From positions 1-64,000 of the forward strand of contig NCHB01000001.1 in NCBI GenBank assembly GCA_002281755.1: a stretch of DNA of 64,000 nucleotides, in the 5' to 3' direction. This DNA is from Sulfurovum sp. 16-42-52. GTDB lineage: Bacteria > Campylobacterota > Campylobacteria > Campylobacterales > Sulfurovaceae. Both the position numbers and the translations under genes were made by a program. The notes below the pieces were generated by a model, which had not been told where the DNA came from, searched no databases, and saw nothing but the letters and a program-made list of their open reading frames with translations. Numbering within the stretch: position 1 is the first letter of the stretch; each line of letters starts with the position of its first letter. Shown piece by piece: positions 8,586 through 15,735 of this stretch.

Positions 8586-9830
8586 CTACATATACTTTTT
8601 CAGCACTTCAGGTATCTCAATCGTTCCATCTTCATTTTGATAATTTTCCATAATGGCAACAAGCGTACGCCCTACCGCAAGGGCTGAGCCGTTGAGCGTA
8701 TGCACAAAACTGTTTTTAGTACCGTCTTTAAATCGTATCTTGGCACGTCTTGCCTGAAAATCCCGTGTGTTGGAGATGGAAGAAATTTCACGGTATTTAT
8801 TTTGTCCTGGGAGCCACACTTCCAAGTCTACCGTTGTCGCAGCCGAGAAACCCAAGTCTCCGCTGCACAGCTGCACTACTCTATGGGGAAGCCCAAGTGC
8901 GGTAAGTATATCTGATGCATTTTGCACCATCATCTCAAAGACTTCATCTGAGTTGTTGGGATGTGCGATGGCAACCATCTCAACCTTGTCAAACTGGTGT
9001 TGGCGTATCATCCCGCGTGTGTCTCGTCCTGCTGAACCTGCTTCTTTTCTAAAACACGGTGTGTAGCCTGTCATGAGTATGGGAAGTTCTTTTTCAGCAA
9101 GTATCTCATCGTGGTACACATTGGTAAGCGGAACTTCCGCTGTGGGGATAAGATACAAATCTTCACCTTCCACTTTAAACAGATCCTCTTCAAACTTAGG
9201 AAGTTGCCCCGTACCCTGAAGCATCGCAGCGTTATTGATAAACGGCACACACAGTTCTTCAAAACCTTTTTTTGCATTGGTGTCCAAAAAGAAGTTAATC
9301 AGTGCACGCTCTAGCCTCGCAGCCTCACCACGAAGCACAGAAAAGCGGCTTTTCGCCAACTTCACGCCACGCTCAAAGTCTATCCACCCGTTCATCTCAG
9401 CCAATGCCCAGTGTTCTTTGGGATCAAACGCAAACTCTCTAGGTTCTAAGACTTTACGAAGCTCCACATTATCATTTTCATCTACACCCTCAGGCACACT
9501 CTCATCAGGGAAGTTAGGCATTGCCAACGCCACAGCAACCAATGCCTCTTCCGCCTCTCTAGCCTTCTCCTGTAACGGAACCATTGCCTCTTTGTTCGCA
9601 TCAAGCGTTGCTTTGAGTTCTGTAGTATCTTTACCCTCACGCATATACTGTCCAAAGAGTTTGGACATACTGTTTTGTTCTGCCTTTAGCGCTTCTAACT
9701 CCGCATTGGCTTCTTTGAGAGACACAAACAAGGTTTTAAGATGCTCAAGCGTAGCAACATCTACACCTTTTTTTTGAAGCTTAGTGCTGGCTTCTTCAAA
9801 GTTATTTTGGAGGTATTTTAAGTCTATCAT
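8586..9830 (-). CDS. serS: Seryl-tRNA synthetase
   Basis: Class II aminoacyl-tRNA synthetase that charges tRNA-Ser, and tRNA-Sec where present. 414 residues, the usual length. The N-terminal long coiled-coil arm (residues about 30-100) is rich in Lys, Glu and Ala. Class II motif 2 is seen in [21 protein letters not shown], and motif 3 in [19 protein letters not shown] near the C terminus, with the ATP-binding Arg present in each. The N terminus [13 protein letters not shown] is canonical. Confidence 0.97.
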   Translation of the reverse strand: MIDLKYLQNNFEEASTKLQKKGVDVATLEHLKTLFVSLKEANAELEALKAEQNSMSKLFGQYMREGKDTTELKATLDANKEAMVPLQEKAREAEEALVAVALAMPNFPDESVPEGVDENDNVELRKVLEPREFAFDPKEHWALAEMNGWIDFERGVKLAKSRFSVLRGEAARLERALINFFLDTNAKKGFEELCVPFINNAAMLQGTGQLPKFEEDLFKVEGEDLYLIPTAEVPLTNVYHDEILAEKELPILMTGYTPCFRKEAGSAGRDTRGMIRQHQFDKVEMVAIAHPNNSDEVFEMMVQNASDILTALGLPHRVVQLCSGDLGFSAATTVDLEVWLPGQNKYREISSISNTRDFQARRAKIRFKDGTKNSFVHTLNGSALAVGRTLVAIMENYQNEDGTIEIPEVLKKYM

Positions 9831-9938
9831 GGGGTTTACCTAGTGGGAAATTTATTGAGGGAATTATAGAATAATTTAAAAAAGATTCTGATTAAGCTTT
9901 AGATACCTAATCAGAACAATACACTAATTGCTTAAATA

Positions 9939-10583
9939 TTAATAAAAATATTTAATACCAAATGCAATGCTTCCCATACTATCTAAATTACTATCAAAGT
10001 GAAGTGTGTTACCATTTGCATCTATATAATCAGAGGGAATATCTGAAAAACTTGTAACTGAATATTTATACGATAAATCAAGTCCGATAACTTCAGATAC
10101 AGTCATAGCCACACCAACTTGCCCACCATAAAATACACCTGATTCGTCTGCAAGGTTAAAATCCCTTCCATATCCCGCATCAGCAGTCAATTCATAGCCC
10201 ATATATCCAATATGCGCACCTATGTATGGTTTCAAGTCATAGCTACTTTCCCTAGTTGTCCATACAAAGTAATCTAAAAGAAATGAACCTTTGTTCATTG
10301 TCTCTTCTGTACCTGATTCACCATTATTGTAATACGTGTAGAGGAAAGTTGCTCTCCACTCCTCTTCTTCAACACCGATATTAAAACCATATTCACCTGC
10401 AAAATTACTATCTGTTTCAAATGGAGGTTGTATAAAATCATTCCAATAAACCTGTGCACTAGAATCTACTTTTGTGGCTTCAACTTCTAAACCGATAAAT
10501 GCTTTAGAAGACAACTCTTCTGCGGCATTCAAAGAACTTCCAAGTATTATCCCTAAACAAGCTGCTGTCATTTTCTTCATCAT
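9939..10583 (-). CDS. Small outer-membrane beta-barrel protein
   Basis: 214-residue precursor with a signal peptide (MMKKMTAACLGIILGSSLNAA, cleavage after NAA) followed by alternating beta strands and a C-terminal GSIAFGIKYFY that ends in an aromatic residue, the signature recognised by the Bam complex. It resembles OmpW/OprF-like eight-stranded barrels (motifs YIGAHIGYMGYEL and YGGQVGVAMTVSE). AAGGAAG precedes the start. A second barrel gene lies about 1.5 kb further on. Ligand unknown. Confidence 0.7.
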   Translation of the reverse strand: MMKKMTAACLGIILGSSLNAAEELSSKAFIGLEVEATKVDSSAQVYWNDFIQPPFETDSNFAGEYGFNIGVEEEEWRATFLYTYYNNGESGTEETMNKGSFLLDYFVWTTRESSYDLKPYIGAHIGYMGYELTADAGYGRDFNLADESGVFYGGQVGVAMTVSEVIGLDLSYKYSVTSFSDIPSDYIDANGNTLHFDSNLDSMGSIAFGIKYFY

Positions 10584-10935
10584 TTTTTCTTCCTTGTCCC
10601 ATTAGAATATTGCATTAAAAAATTAATGCGCATATATAACCATAGCATATATTTATATTTTTTAATCTTAAAAAGAGAAAAAAATGCAAAAAATCTCCGT
10701 TTTTTATCTCAGTTTTATTTTTGGGCAAATTTGTTAAAAAATGGGTAGTAGTAAAGAAGGACTCAATGGTTACGAAAAGATATTAGTTTTACCTCCAAGA
10801 CAAGACATACTTTAGTCTCTGCCGTAGAAGTAAACACTAGACGATCAGGTGTATGTAGAGACCTTTCTCATTTGGGCATTGCGCTTTGTCGTAGCCTTAA
10901 CATTCACGCCTCTGCTTTATGAAAAGAGAATCTAT
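10584..10935. other. 352-bp intergenic region, AT-rich, no clear gene
   Basis: Holds the likely promoter region of the downstream barrel gene, including a 7-bp inverted repeat (GCATTAA, 4-nt loop, TTAATGC) at 10612-10629. The rest contains only short frames; the largest ATG-started one I noted is a 24-codon plus-strand frame at 10741-10815 without convincing coding character. Possibly decayed sequence. Confidence 0.4.
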
Positions 10936-11154
10936 TTATTTGGTATCTTCCATGTAACCAATACCTGCACCTACAGCAGTACCAACTGCTGCTCCTGTGA
11001 GTATGGAACCTCCACTTACAGCACCAACCACTGCGCCTGTACCGGCACCTATGAGAGCACCTTTTTGTGTTTTTGGTCCAACTTGGGCACATCCTGCCAT
11101 CAACACTATAGCTACACTAGCAACTAAAATGTTTTTACTGTTTAATATCTTCAT
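10936..11154 (-). CDS. Small glycine-zipper lipoprotein
   Basis: 72-residue lipoprotein. The signal peptide ends in a lipobox, LMAGC, with the lipidated Cys at residue 22. The mature part is a glycine-zipper segment of GxxxG-spaced repeats (KGALIGAGTGAVVGAVSG, then GAAVGTAVGAGIGYMED), as in YMGG-like and OmpA-associated Gly-zipper proteins. Such segments form membrane-inserted helical hairpins. Members are often stress-induced in other bacteria; nothing here shows its regulation. It sits among small envelope genes on the same strand. Confidence 0.75.
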   Translation of the reverse strand: MKILNSKNILVASVAIVLMAGCAQVGPKTQKGALIGAGTGAVVGAVSGGSILTGAAVGTAVGAGIGYMEDTK

Positions 11155-11315
11155 GATTACAATCCTTTTTTATTGAGATAAGTATATGATTTCAAAGATA
11201 CGCATCATTGAAACAAATCTTATCTGCATTTTCTGCCTTTACGGTCACTTCAACATATTTCATTATTTTTCATATTCTTTACAAGAATCTATTTGATGCC
11301 ATTTTGCACAAGTGG

Positions 11316-11537
11316 TTAGTTACGTCTACTCCCTAAAAGCAAGATCAAGCCACCCAATACTATGGCACCTGCACCAGCCCAAACTGGAATATTTACCGTC
11401 TGCTTTTCGTTTACTGACATTTCGATTGGTCCCAATTTGACCTGCTCTGTATTCTTCGTATAACTGAAGCTGCTGTATGTTAAACCTAATGCACCACCTA
11501 CAATCAGTATGATCCCCAATATTTTAATCGCGTTCAT
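11316..11537 (-). CDS. Small two-helix membrane protein, function unknown
   Basis: 73 residues with a first helix at about 5-24 (IKILGIILIVGGALGLTY), a short exported loop containing KLGPIEMSVNEKQTVNIPVW, and a second helix (AGAGAIVLGGLILLLG) ending GSRRN. I recall similar proteins in many gammaproteobacteria without an assigned function. A likely AAGGAAATG ribosome-binding site adjoins the start. The preserved motif pattern argues that it is real. Confidence 0.7.
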   Translation of the reverse strand: MNAIKILGIILIVGGALGLTYSSFSYTKNTEQVKLGPIEMSVNEKQTVNIPVWAGAGAIVLGGLILLLGSRRN

Positions 11538-11625
11538 TTCATTTCCTTTTTGATTTGTTTTTCTCCCAGATACAAGTCACTAAAAATAGCAACACGCTTA
11601 TTTTGTGTAGAAGTATTTTGACTCT

Positions 11626-11775
11626 TTATAGTATCCGTCGACGCTCAATGAGGCGAATGAGAATTACCACGATTGCGACGATAAGAAGAATATGGATGAA
11701 TCCGCCCAAAGTATATGAACTGACGAGCCCTAGAGCCCAAAGGACTATTAAGATAATTGCAATTGTTTCAAGCAT
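11626..11775 (-). CDS. Lmo0937-family small membrane protein
   Basis: A 49-residue frame read by eye from the minus strand: it begins MLETIAIILIVLWALGL, continues SSYTLGGFIHILLIVAIVV and ends ILIRLIERRRIL before TAA. This matches the lmo0937-type family, two hydrophobic helices joined by a short YTLGGFIH turn, found across many phyla with no established role. AAGGAAA lies 4-10 nt before the ATG. It is short enough to be missed by automatic length cut-offs, and the plus-strand open frame over it is a shadow. Confidence 0.75.
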   Translation of the reverse strand: MLETIAIILIVLWALGLVSSYTLGGFIHILLIVAIVVILIRLIERRRIL

Positions 11776-12007
11776 TTTATTTCCTTTTTTATAATTTGGC
11801 GAATTGTAAATACGGTGAGTACATTCGCCTTCTGTAAAATTACACTGTTGCCGATTTATGGGCAGTAAGTATAAAACTAGGTCTTGTTTGAAGTTCTTTT
11901 AAACATTCATATAAAATAAAAAAATGAATATTTTATTCTAACATCTTTCATGGTGGCTATGTCATAGCCGATAAGAAAGTATGGATGAAGAACGTTCGAT
12001 ACTCTAT

Positions 12008-12026
12008 CAGGTCTCACATAGACCTG
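12008..12026 (-). terminator. Stem-loop after the second barrel gene
   Basis: Perfect 7-bp inverted repeat CAGGTCT-N5-AGACCTG, starting 13 nt beyond the 3' end of the barrel gene on the minus strand. There is no clear U-tract, so it may stabilise the message end rather than terminate. Confidence 0.35.
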
Positions 12027-12038
12027 GTAGAAATGATT

Positions 12039-12728
12039 TTAAAACCTATAAGATACACCGACGTTCAGGGTATAAATAGAGTAATCATGTGTCTCACTAT
12101 AGGTTCCCTGTGCAATTGCTGCACTGGTATCATCATACAGATTTACATAATCTGCAAATACTGCCCAATTATCTGTCAGTTCGTAAGATGCTCCAAAGCC
12201 CCACTGGAAACCATCTTCATCCATATCTAAAAATTTTGCATTAGTCCCAAAGTCTGTACTCAAATCAACATTACCATACCCAAGCAAAGCATAGACATCA
12301 AATGCTTCAGTCACAGGGTACATTGGCTTAACGTAGATTCCCCATGCTGAAAACTCACTGCAAGGTCCGTTGGTATTGACTACACTACCATTAGGAAGCG
12401 TATAACTATCAGTCCAGTCACCATCGCCGACTGAATCCCAGTATCTACCTTCTACCGCAATGTATTGGTTCATCTTATATCCTGCTTGAAGCATATAGGT
12501 ATTGAAGCTGTCTTCGTGATTTCCAAACGATCCTGTAGAACCAGTGTAGTCATCTGTAATATCTGCATAACCATAAGCAAGACCCACATAGAAGCCGCTA
12601 TCATCAATAACGGCCGCAGGCACTTCTTGTGTTTGAATCATTGGCTCAACTGGAACGAAATCCCCACCTGCTATTGCACATGCACTCATTGCCAAAACTG
12701 TTACTGCTGAAAGAGTAAACTTTTTCAT
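12039..12728 (-). CDS. Outer-membrane beta-barrel protein
   Basis: 229-residue precursor with a signal peptide (MKKFTLSAVTVLAMSACAIAG), a short periplasmic linker, and a barrel of amphipathic strands: GFYVGLAYGYADI, YMLQAGYKMNQYIAVEGRYW, WAVFADYVNLYDD and the final YTLNVGVSYRF with C-terminal Phe. The layout matches OmpA-like/opacity-family small porins (OMP_b-brl). It is separate in sequence from the barrel at 9939-10583. AAGGAAA precedes the ATG. Its 160-nt leader holds a hairpin and a T7 run. Role unknown. Confidence 0.72.
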   Translation of the reverse strand: MKKFTLSAVTVLAMSACAIAGGDFVPVEPMIQTQEVPAAVIDDSGFYVGLAYGYADITDDYTGSTGSFGNHEDSFNTYMLQAGYKMNQYIAVEGRYWDSVGDGDWTDSYTLPNGSVVNTNGPCSEFSAWGIYVKPMYPVTEAFDVYALLGYGNVDLSTDFGTNAKFLDMDEDGFQWGFGASYELTDNWAVFADYVNLYDDTSAAIAQGTYSETHDYSIYTLNVGVSYRF

Positions 12729-12890
12729 AATTTTTCCTTGTAAATTTGTATTTTATGACCATAAAACACTGCTTGTTTGAGCAAAAAAAGTTTCCGGTCT
12801 TCCTCACAAAAGAGGAATGCTGAACACCTTCCTTAACCCAAGAGATAGAAAGCCATGCAGAAAAACCTACAGACTCACCTGTCTATTGTC

Positions 12891-14387
12891 TTATAGAGCA
12901 GGCTGAGTAATTCTATTCTTCTGTAAAGTGACTTCTTTCTTTGATAACAGTCTGCCGTCAACACTTGCACCAGTTTGTACTGCAATTAAATTTGCTCCAA
13001 GTACTATGCCCTTGAATTGGGCTCCTGTTCCAATGGTTGTATTTGCCCCTGCAACTTGCCAGAAAACATTTTTAGCCTGTGCAGTACCTGCCAAGGTTAT
13101 GATGGCATTACTCATTACTGTGAGATTTCCTGATATCTGGAAAATCCAAACATCGTTTGCCCCACCTGTGAGAGTAACTCCTGCACCAGTTATCAAAACA
13201 CCTGAACTCCACTTATAGAGTCCAGGAGCTATATTTAGACCACTTATATCACCTGCACCGAGTTCGGTAGTTGGAGCAGGGGTTGTGCGTCCGGCTGCAT
13301 CAACGTATGCAGCTTCCATATCAAATACTGCGGGGCTTACCAGGGTACTGTATGCTACAAAACAGCTAGGACTACCAGTATAGGCAGCATCAACACCATG
13401 GATGAAAGATCCCACTGCCATTTCACTACAAGTAACATCAATCATAGCAGCAGCCGTGATTGGACTAGAACCTATGTTACCCGTAATAGCAGAAGTAGGG
13501 ACATTTGTGATGCCTGATTCTGACAGAATTACAAAATCACCCGCTTTACCAAGATTTACAGGATCCGGACCTACTGCTGTGTCCGTTCCCGTAGTAAAGC
13601 TCCAGACATTCAGACCATTACTATCGTTCAAATATAATCCGTCTGTATCTTTGACGCCAGTAGTGATTGTCGCAGTATATGTAGTACTTGCATTAAGATC
13701 GCCGTTAGGGTTAAAATATACTGTTCTGTCAAGGTAGCTCACTACACCACTAACATTACTATTTAAAGTATCATTGTGTAGCGTAAAAGTAGTATTATCG
13801 ACAGTAGTACCATCGACTGTTTTACTAAGAAGAGCACTGACAGTTCGGTTCAGAGGTACATTTGTGGCACCATCAGCAGGAATGGTAGAGATCACTATAG
13901 GTGGGGTATTGACTGTAGGCGGAACAACGTCTGCCTCATTTATTGTTGTGAAACTCCAGACATTCAGACCATTGCTAATATCTAAAGCATTGCCGTCCAT
14001 ATCTGTGACATCAGGGGTAATTGTAGCAGTATATGTAGTGTTATAACCAAGAGTGATTTCAGGAGTAAATATCATAACAGTGTTATTGTTACCGTAACTT
14101 ACCATACCTGGAACCGGTTCACCGTTAGCATCGGTTACGGTAAAAGTACCTGCATTTACGCTGTCAGGATTGATCTCTTCGCTAAAAGTAGCGCTGATTA
14201 GAGTAGCAAGTGGTACATTTATAGCACCATTTGTAGGAATTGTAGAGGTTATGCTCGGTGCTCCAAGCACGACAGCCGGTCTTGTAGTATCTTCACAGCT
14301 ACTACTACCACATCCTCCCATAAAAAATGTCATCATAAAGAGTGATGAAAATAGAGCCATATTGGCATAGTGTTTGAATGTTTTCAT
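12891..14387 (-). CDS. Ice-binding-like lipoprotein: two Ig-like domains plus DUF3494
   Basis: 498-residue exported protein. A signal peptide ends at a lipobox-like MGGC (Cys26), followed by a Ser/Thr linker. Two Big_5-type Ig-like domains follow (about 42-150 and 160-272); each starts with STIP(T/A)(N/D)GA(I/T)NVPL and ends NGLNVWSFTT, so they arose by duplication. Residues about 280-495 form a DUF3494 ice-binding domain: GKAGDFVILSESGITNVP, GLYKWSSGVLITGAGVTL, VWIFQISGNLTV, FWQVAGANTTIGTGAQFKG and a final GRLLSKKEVTLQKN. The family binds ice or inhibits its recrystallisation, and some members act as ice adhesins. With a lipid anchor and Ig spacers this one would be displayed at the cell envelope. 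Ice binding is inferred, since some DUF3494 proteins have no tested activity. Confidence 0.85.
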   Translation of the reverse strand: MKTFKHYANMALFSSLFMMTFFMGGCGSSSCEDTTRPAVVLGAPSITSTIPTNGAINVPLATLISATFSEEINPDSVNAGTFTVTDANGEPVPGMVSYGNNNTVMIFTPEITLGYNTTYTATITPDVTDMDGNALDISNGLNVWSFTTINEADVVPPTVNTPPIVISTIPADGATNVPLNRTVSALLSKTVDGTTVDNTTFTLHNDTLNSNVSGVVSYLDRTVYFNPNGDLNASTTYTATITTGVKDTDGLYLNDSNGLNVWSFTTGTDTAVGPDPVNLGKAGDFVILSESGITNVPTSAITGNIGSSPITAAAMIDVTCSEMAVGSFIHGVDAAYTGSPSCFVAYSTLVSPAVFDMEAAYVDAAGRTTPAPTTELGAGDISGLNIAPGLYKWSSGVLITGAGVTLTGGANDVWIFQISGNLTVMSNAIITLAGTAQAKNVFWQVAGANTTIGTGAQFKGIVLGANLIAVQTGASVDGRLLSKKEVTLQKNRITQPAL

Positions 14388-14759
14388 TCAATTGTTCCTT
14401 TTTGTGCGTTTATTTATAGTGTTATAAATAAAAAAATGTATATTGATGTATCATCCGTTACTATGGATTTGCACAGAGAAGAAAGTATATGTAAACGCGT
14501 AGTAGAGTTAAAGTAACCCTCGCATGATTTACTATGAGCAATGCTTTGAAACTATTTCAACACATCACTATGAAAGCATTATACTCTTTAAATTCATTTT
14601 AATGCTTCGTATATTAAATTATAGGTTTGAATTATACTAAAATTGAAATCTTCCCACTTACGTAGACTCAAAGATACTTATCTGTCGTTTACGTTGAAAA
14701 CATATAGCGCTAATGTTTACAGCACTATCTTCATTTTTTACTTAAGTTTAAATTGAATG
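14388..14759. other. 372-bp intergenic region upstream of the ice-binding gene
   Basis: AT-rich, with no reading frame I can support. It should contain the promoter of the ice-binding gene on the minus strand. A short inverted repeat TTTATA-GTGT-TATAAA lies near 14410-14426. No other clear structure seen. Confidence 0.4.
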
Positions 14760-15062
14760 TTATTTCTTGGATTTGGCGTTAGACTCCAAAGACCACTTAT
14801 CAGTAACAGTACATCCAACATCACAACTCACATGAGGGGTTATGCCTACAGCCTCAGGGTTGATTGCCACTGCTATGAGAAAGTAGTCACCATCCCCTCT
14901 ATGTGCAGTAAAAATGTGTGTACCACAAAACTCTTCATTCATGAGTTCAGCGACTGTGGTTGCGTACCTGTAGGCATCTTGCTGTGTTTCAAATGTCATA
15001 TTATTGGTGTATTCACTTTTTTTAAAACACGCACACTCTTTTTCCATTTGAACTGTAAACAT
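14760..15062 (-). CDS. Cysteine-containing protein of unknown function
   Basis: 100-residue soluble protein. It has an N-terminal CAC motif (about residues 10-12), a helical part with FETQQDAYRYATTVAELMNE, then EEFCGTHIFTAHRGDGDYF, a strand YFLIAVAINPEAVG, and a C-terminal pair in SCDVGCTVTDKW. Five Cys plus conserved-looking His residues could bind metal, but I do not recognise a characterised family. The ATG at 15062 has AAGGA at good spacing; a longer frame from 15113 lacks this. It lies between the tRNA gene and the ice-binding gene. Confidence 0.6.
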   Translation of the reverse strand: MFTVQMEKECACFKKSEYTNNMTFETQQDAYRYATTVAELMNEEFCGTHIFTAHRGDGDYFLIAVAINPEAVGITPHVSCDVGCTVTDKWSLESNAKSKK

Positions 15063-15169
15063 AGGAGCATCCTTTTTGGTATGAGGTAATACTTTTTGGC
15101 ATGATAACATCATCTGCTTATGGTTATGCGGAATATAAATATGTTATTGAGGTGGATTTAGTTTTTGAG

Positions 15170-15246
15170 TGGTGTCAAGAGAGGGACTCGAACCCTCGAC
15201 CTCCGGCTTATGAGACCAGCGCTCTAACCAGCTGAGCTACCTTGAC
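15170..15246 (-). tRNA. tRNA-Met (CAT anticodon)
   Basis: 77 nt including an encoded CCA. The acceptor stem GTCAAGG pairs with TCTTGAC (one G-U), with discriminator A; the D arm is GCTC/GAGC, the anticodon loop CTCATAA gives CAT, and the T arm GAGGG-TTCGAGT-CCCTC is perfect. CAT is elongator Met or lysidine-modified Ile2. The overall form favours elongator Met, but this is not decisive; initiator is unlikely because the first acceptor pair is a normal G-C. Its 3' end faces the accessory region. Confidence 0.93.
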
Positions 15247-15336
15247 ATCTTCGTTAAAAGAGACGGAATTTTAACTAAAAGTACCTTTAAAGTCAACAAT
15301 ATAAACAAAAATAGTGTAAAAAATAGATTTAAACTC

Positions 15337-15363
15337 ATACTTTAGTTAAAGTGACTAAAGTAT
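15337..15363. promoter_or_regulatory. Perfect inverted repeat upstream of groESL (candidate operator)
   Basis: ATACTTTAGT at 15337-15346 and its exact complement ACTAAAGTAT at 15354-15363, separated by 7 nt. It ends 24 bp before the -35 box of the groES promoter. It is not the HrcA CIRCE consensus (TTAGCACTC-N9-GAGTGCTAA) nor the HspR HAIR site (CTTGAGT-N7-ACTCAAG), although the N7 spacing equals HAIR. A role in heat-shock control is inference. Confidence 0.5.
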
Positions 15364-15387
15364 TTTAAATAAATTGAGATAACTCTA

Positions 15388-15416
15388 TTGACTTTGAAGT
15401 GAAAACCTATTACAAT
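15388..15416 (+). promoter_or_regulatory. Housekeeping promoter of groES-groL
   Basis: TTGACT (15388-15393), 17-nt spacer, TACAAT (15411-15416): a near-consensus sigma-70 promoter. Transcription would start near 15423, about 30 nt before the groES ATG, leaving AAAGGAG in the leader. Confidence 0.75.
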
Positions 15417-15454
15417 ACTGACACAAAAATTATGACACTCAAAGGAGCATTATT

Positions 15455-15721
15455 ATGGCATTTGAACCACTTAAAGGCAGAGTTCTCGTCACGCGCGAAG
15501 AACAATCAAATACAACAGCATCGGGTCTCTACATCCCAGACTCAGCCAAAGAAAAACCTTTGGAGGGCAAGGTAGTAGCAGTAGGCCCAAAAGCAAAAGA
15601 AGACGGTATCTCTGTGGGTGATACGGTGGTATTTGGCAAATACTCAGGTTCAGAAATCACGATTGAAAACCAAGAGTATCTCATACTTGAGAGCAAAGAA
15701 ATTTTAGGTCTTATCAAATAA
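15455..15721 (+). CDS. groES: Co-chaperonin GroES (Hsp10)
   Basis: Caps the GroEL ring in ATP-dependent protein folding. 88 residues, slightly shorter than the usual 95-97. It starts [14 protein letters not shown]; the mobile loop is [13 protein letters not shown] (residues about 20-32, with the GroEL-contacting hydrophobic triad GLYIP), followed by [12 protein letters not shown] and a final [28 protein letters not shown] precedes the ATG. First gene of the groESL operon, 14 bp before groL. Confidence 0.97.
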   Translation: MAFEPLKGRVLVTREEQSNTTASGLYIPDSAKEKPLEGKVVAVGPKAKEDGISVGDTVVFGKYSGSEITIENQEYLILESKEILGLIK

Positions 15722-15735
15722 CAAAGGATTTTACT

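Noticed and set aside
11555-11794. Plus-strand 79-residue frame
   Set aside because: No ribosome-binding site or recognisable motif; the opposite strand encodes the lmo0937-type membrane protein with a good start.
12729-12890. c-di-GMP (GEMM) or other known riboswitch
   Set aside because: Hairpins and a T-run are present, but none of the conserved GEMM, fluoride or preQ1 core sequences could be found.
9831-15246. Integrative element inserted at the tRNA-CAT 3' end
   Set aside because: The tRNA 3' end faces the accessory region, but I found no integrase, no phage or plasmid gene, and no copy of the tRNA 3' end on the serS side.
15337-15363. CIRCE or HAIR heat-shock operator
   Set aside because: The repeat is perfect but matches neither consensus, so it is listed as an unassigned inverted repeat.
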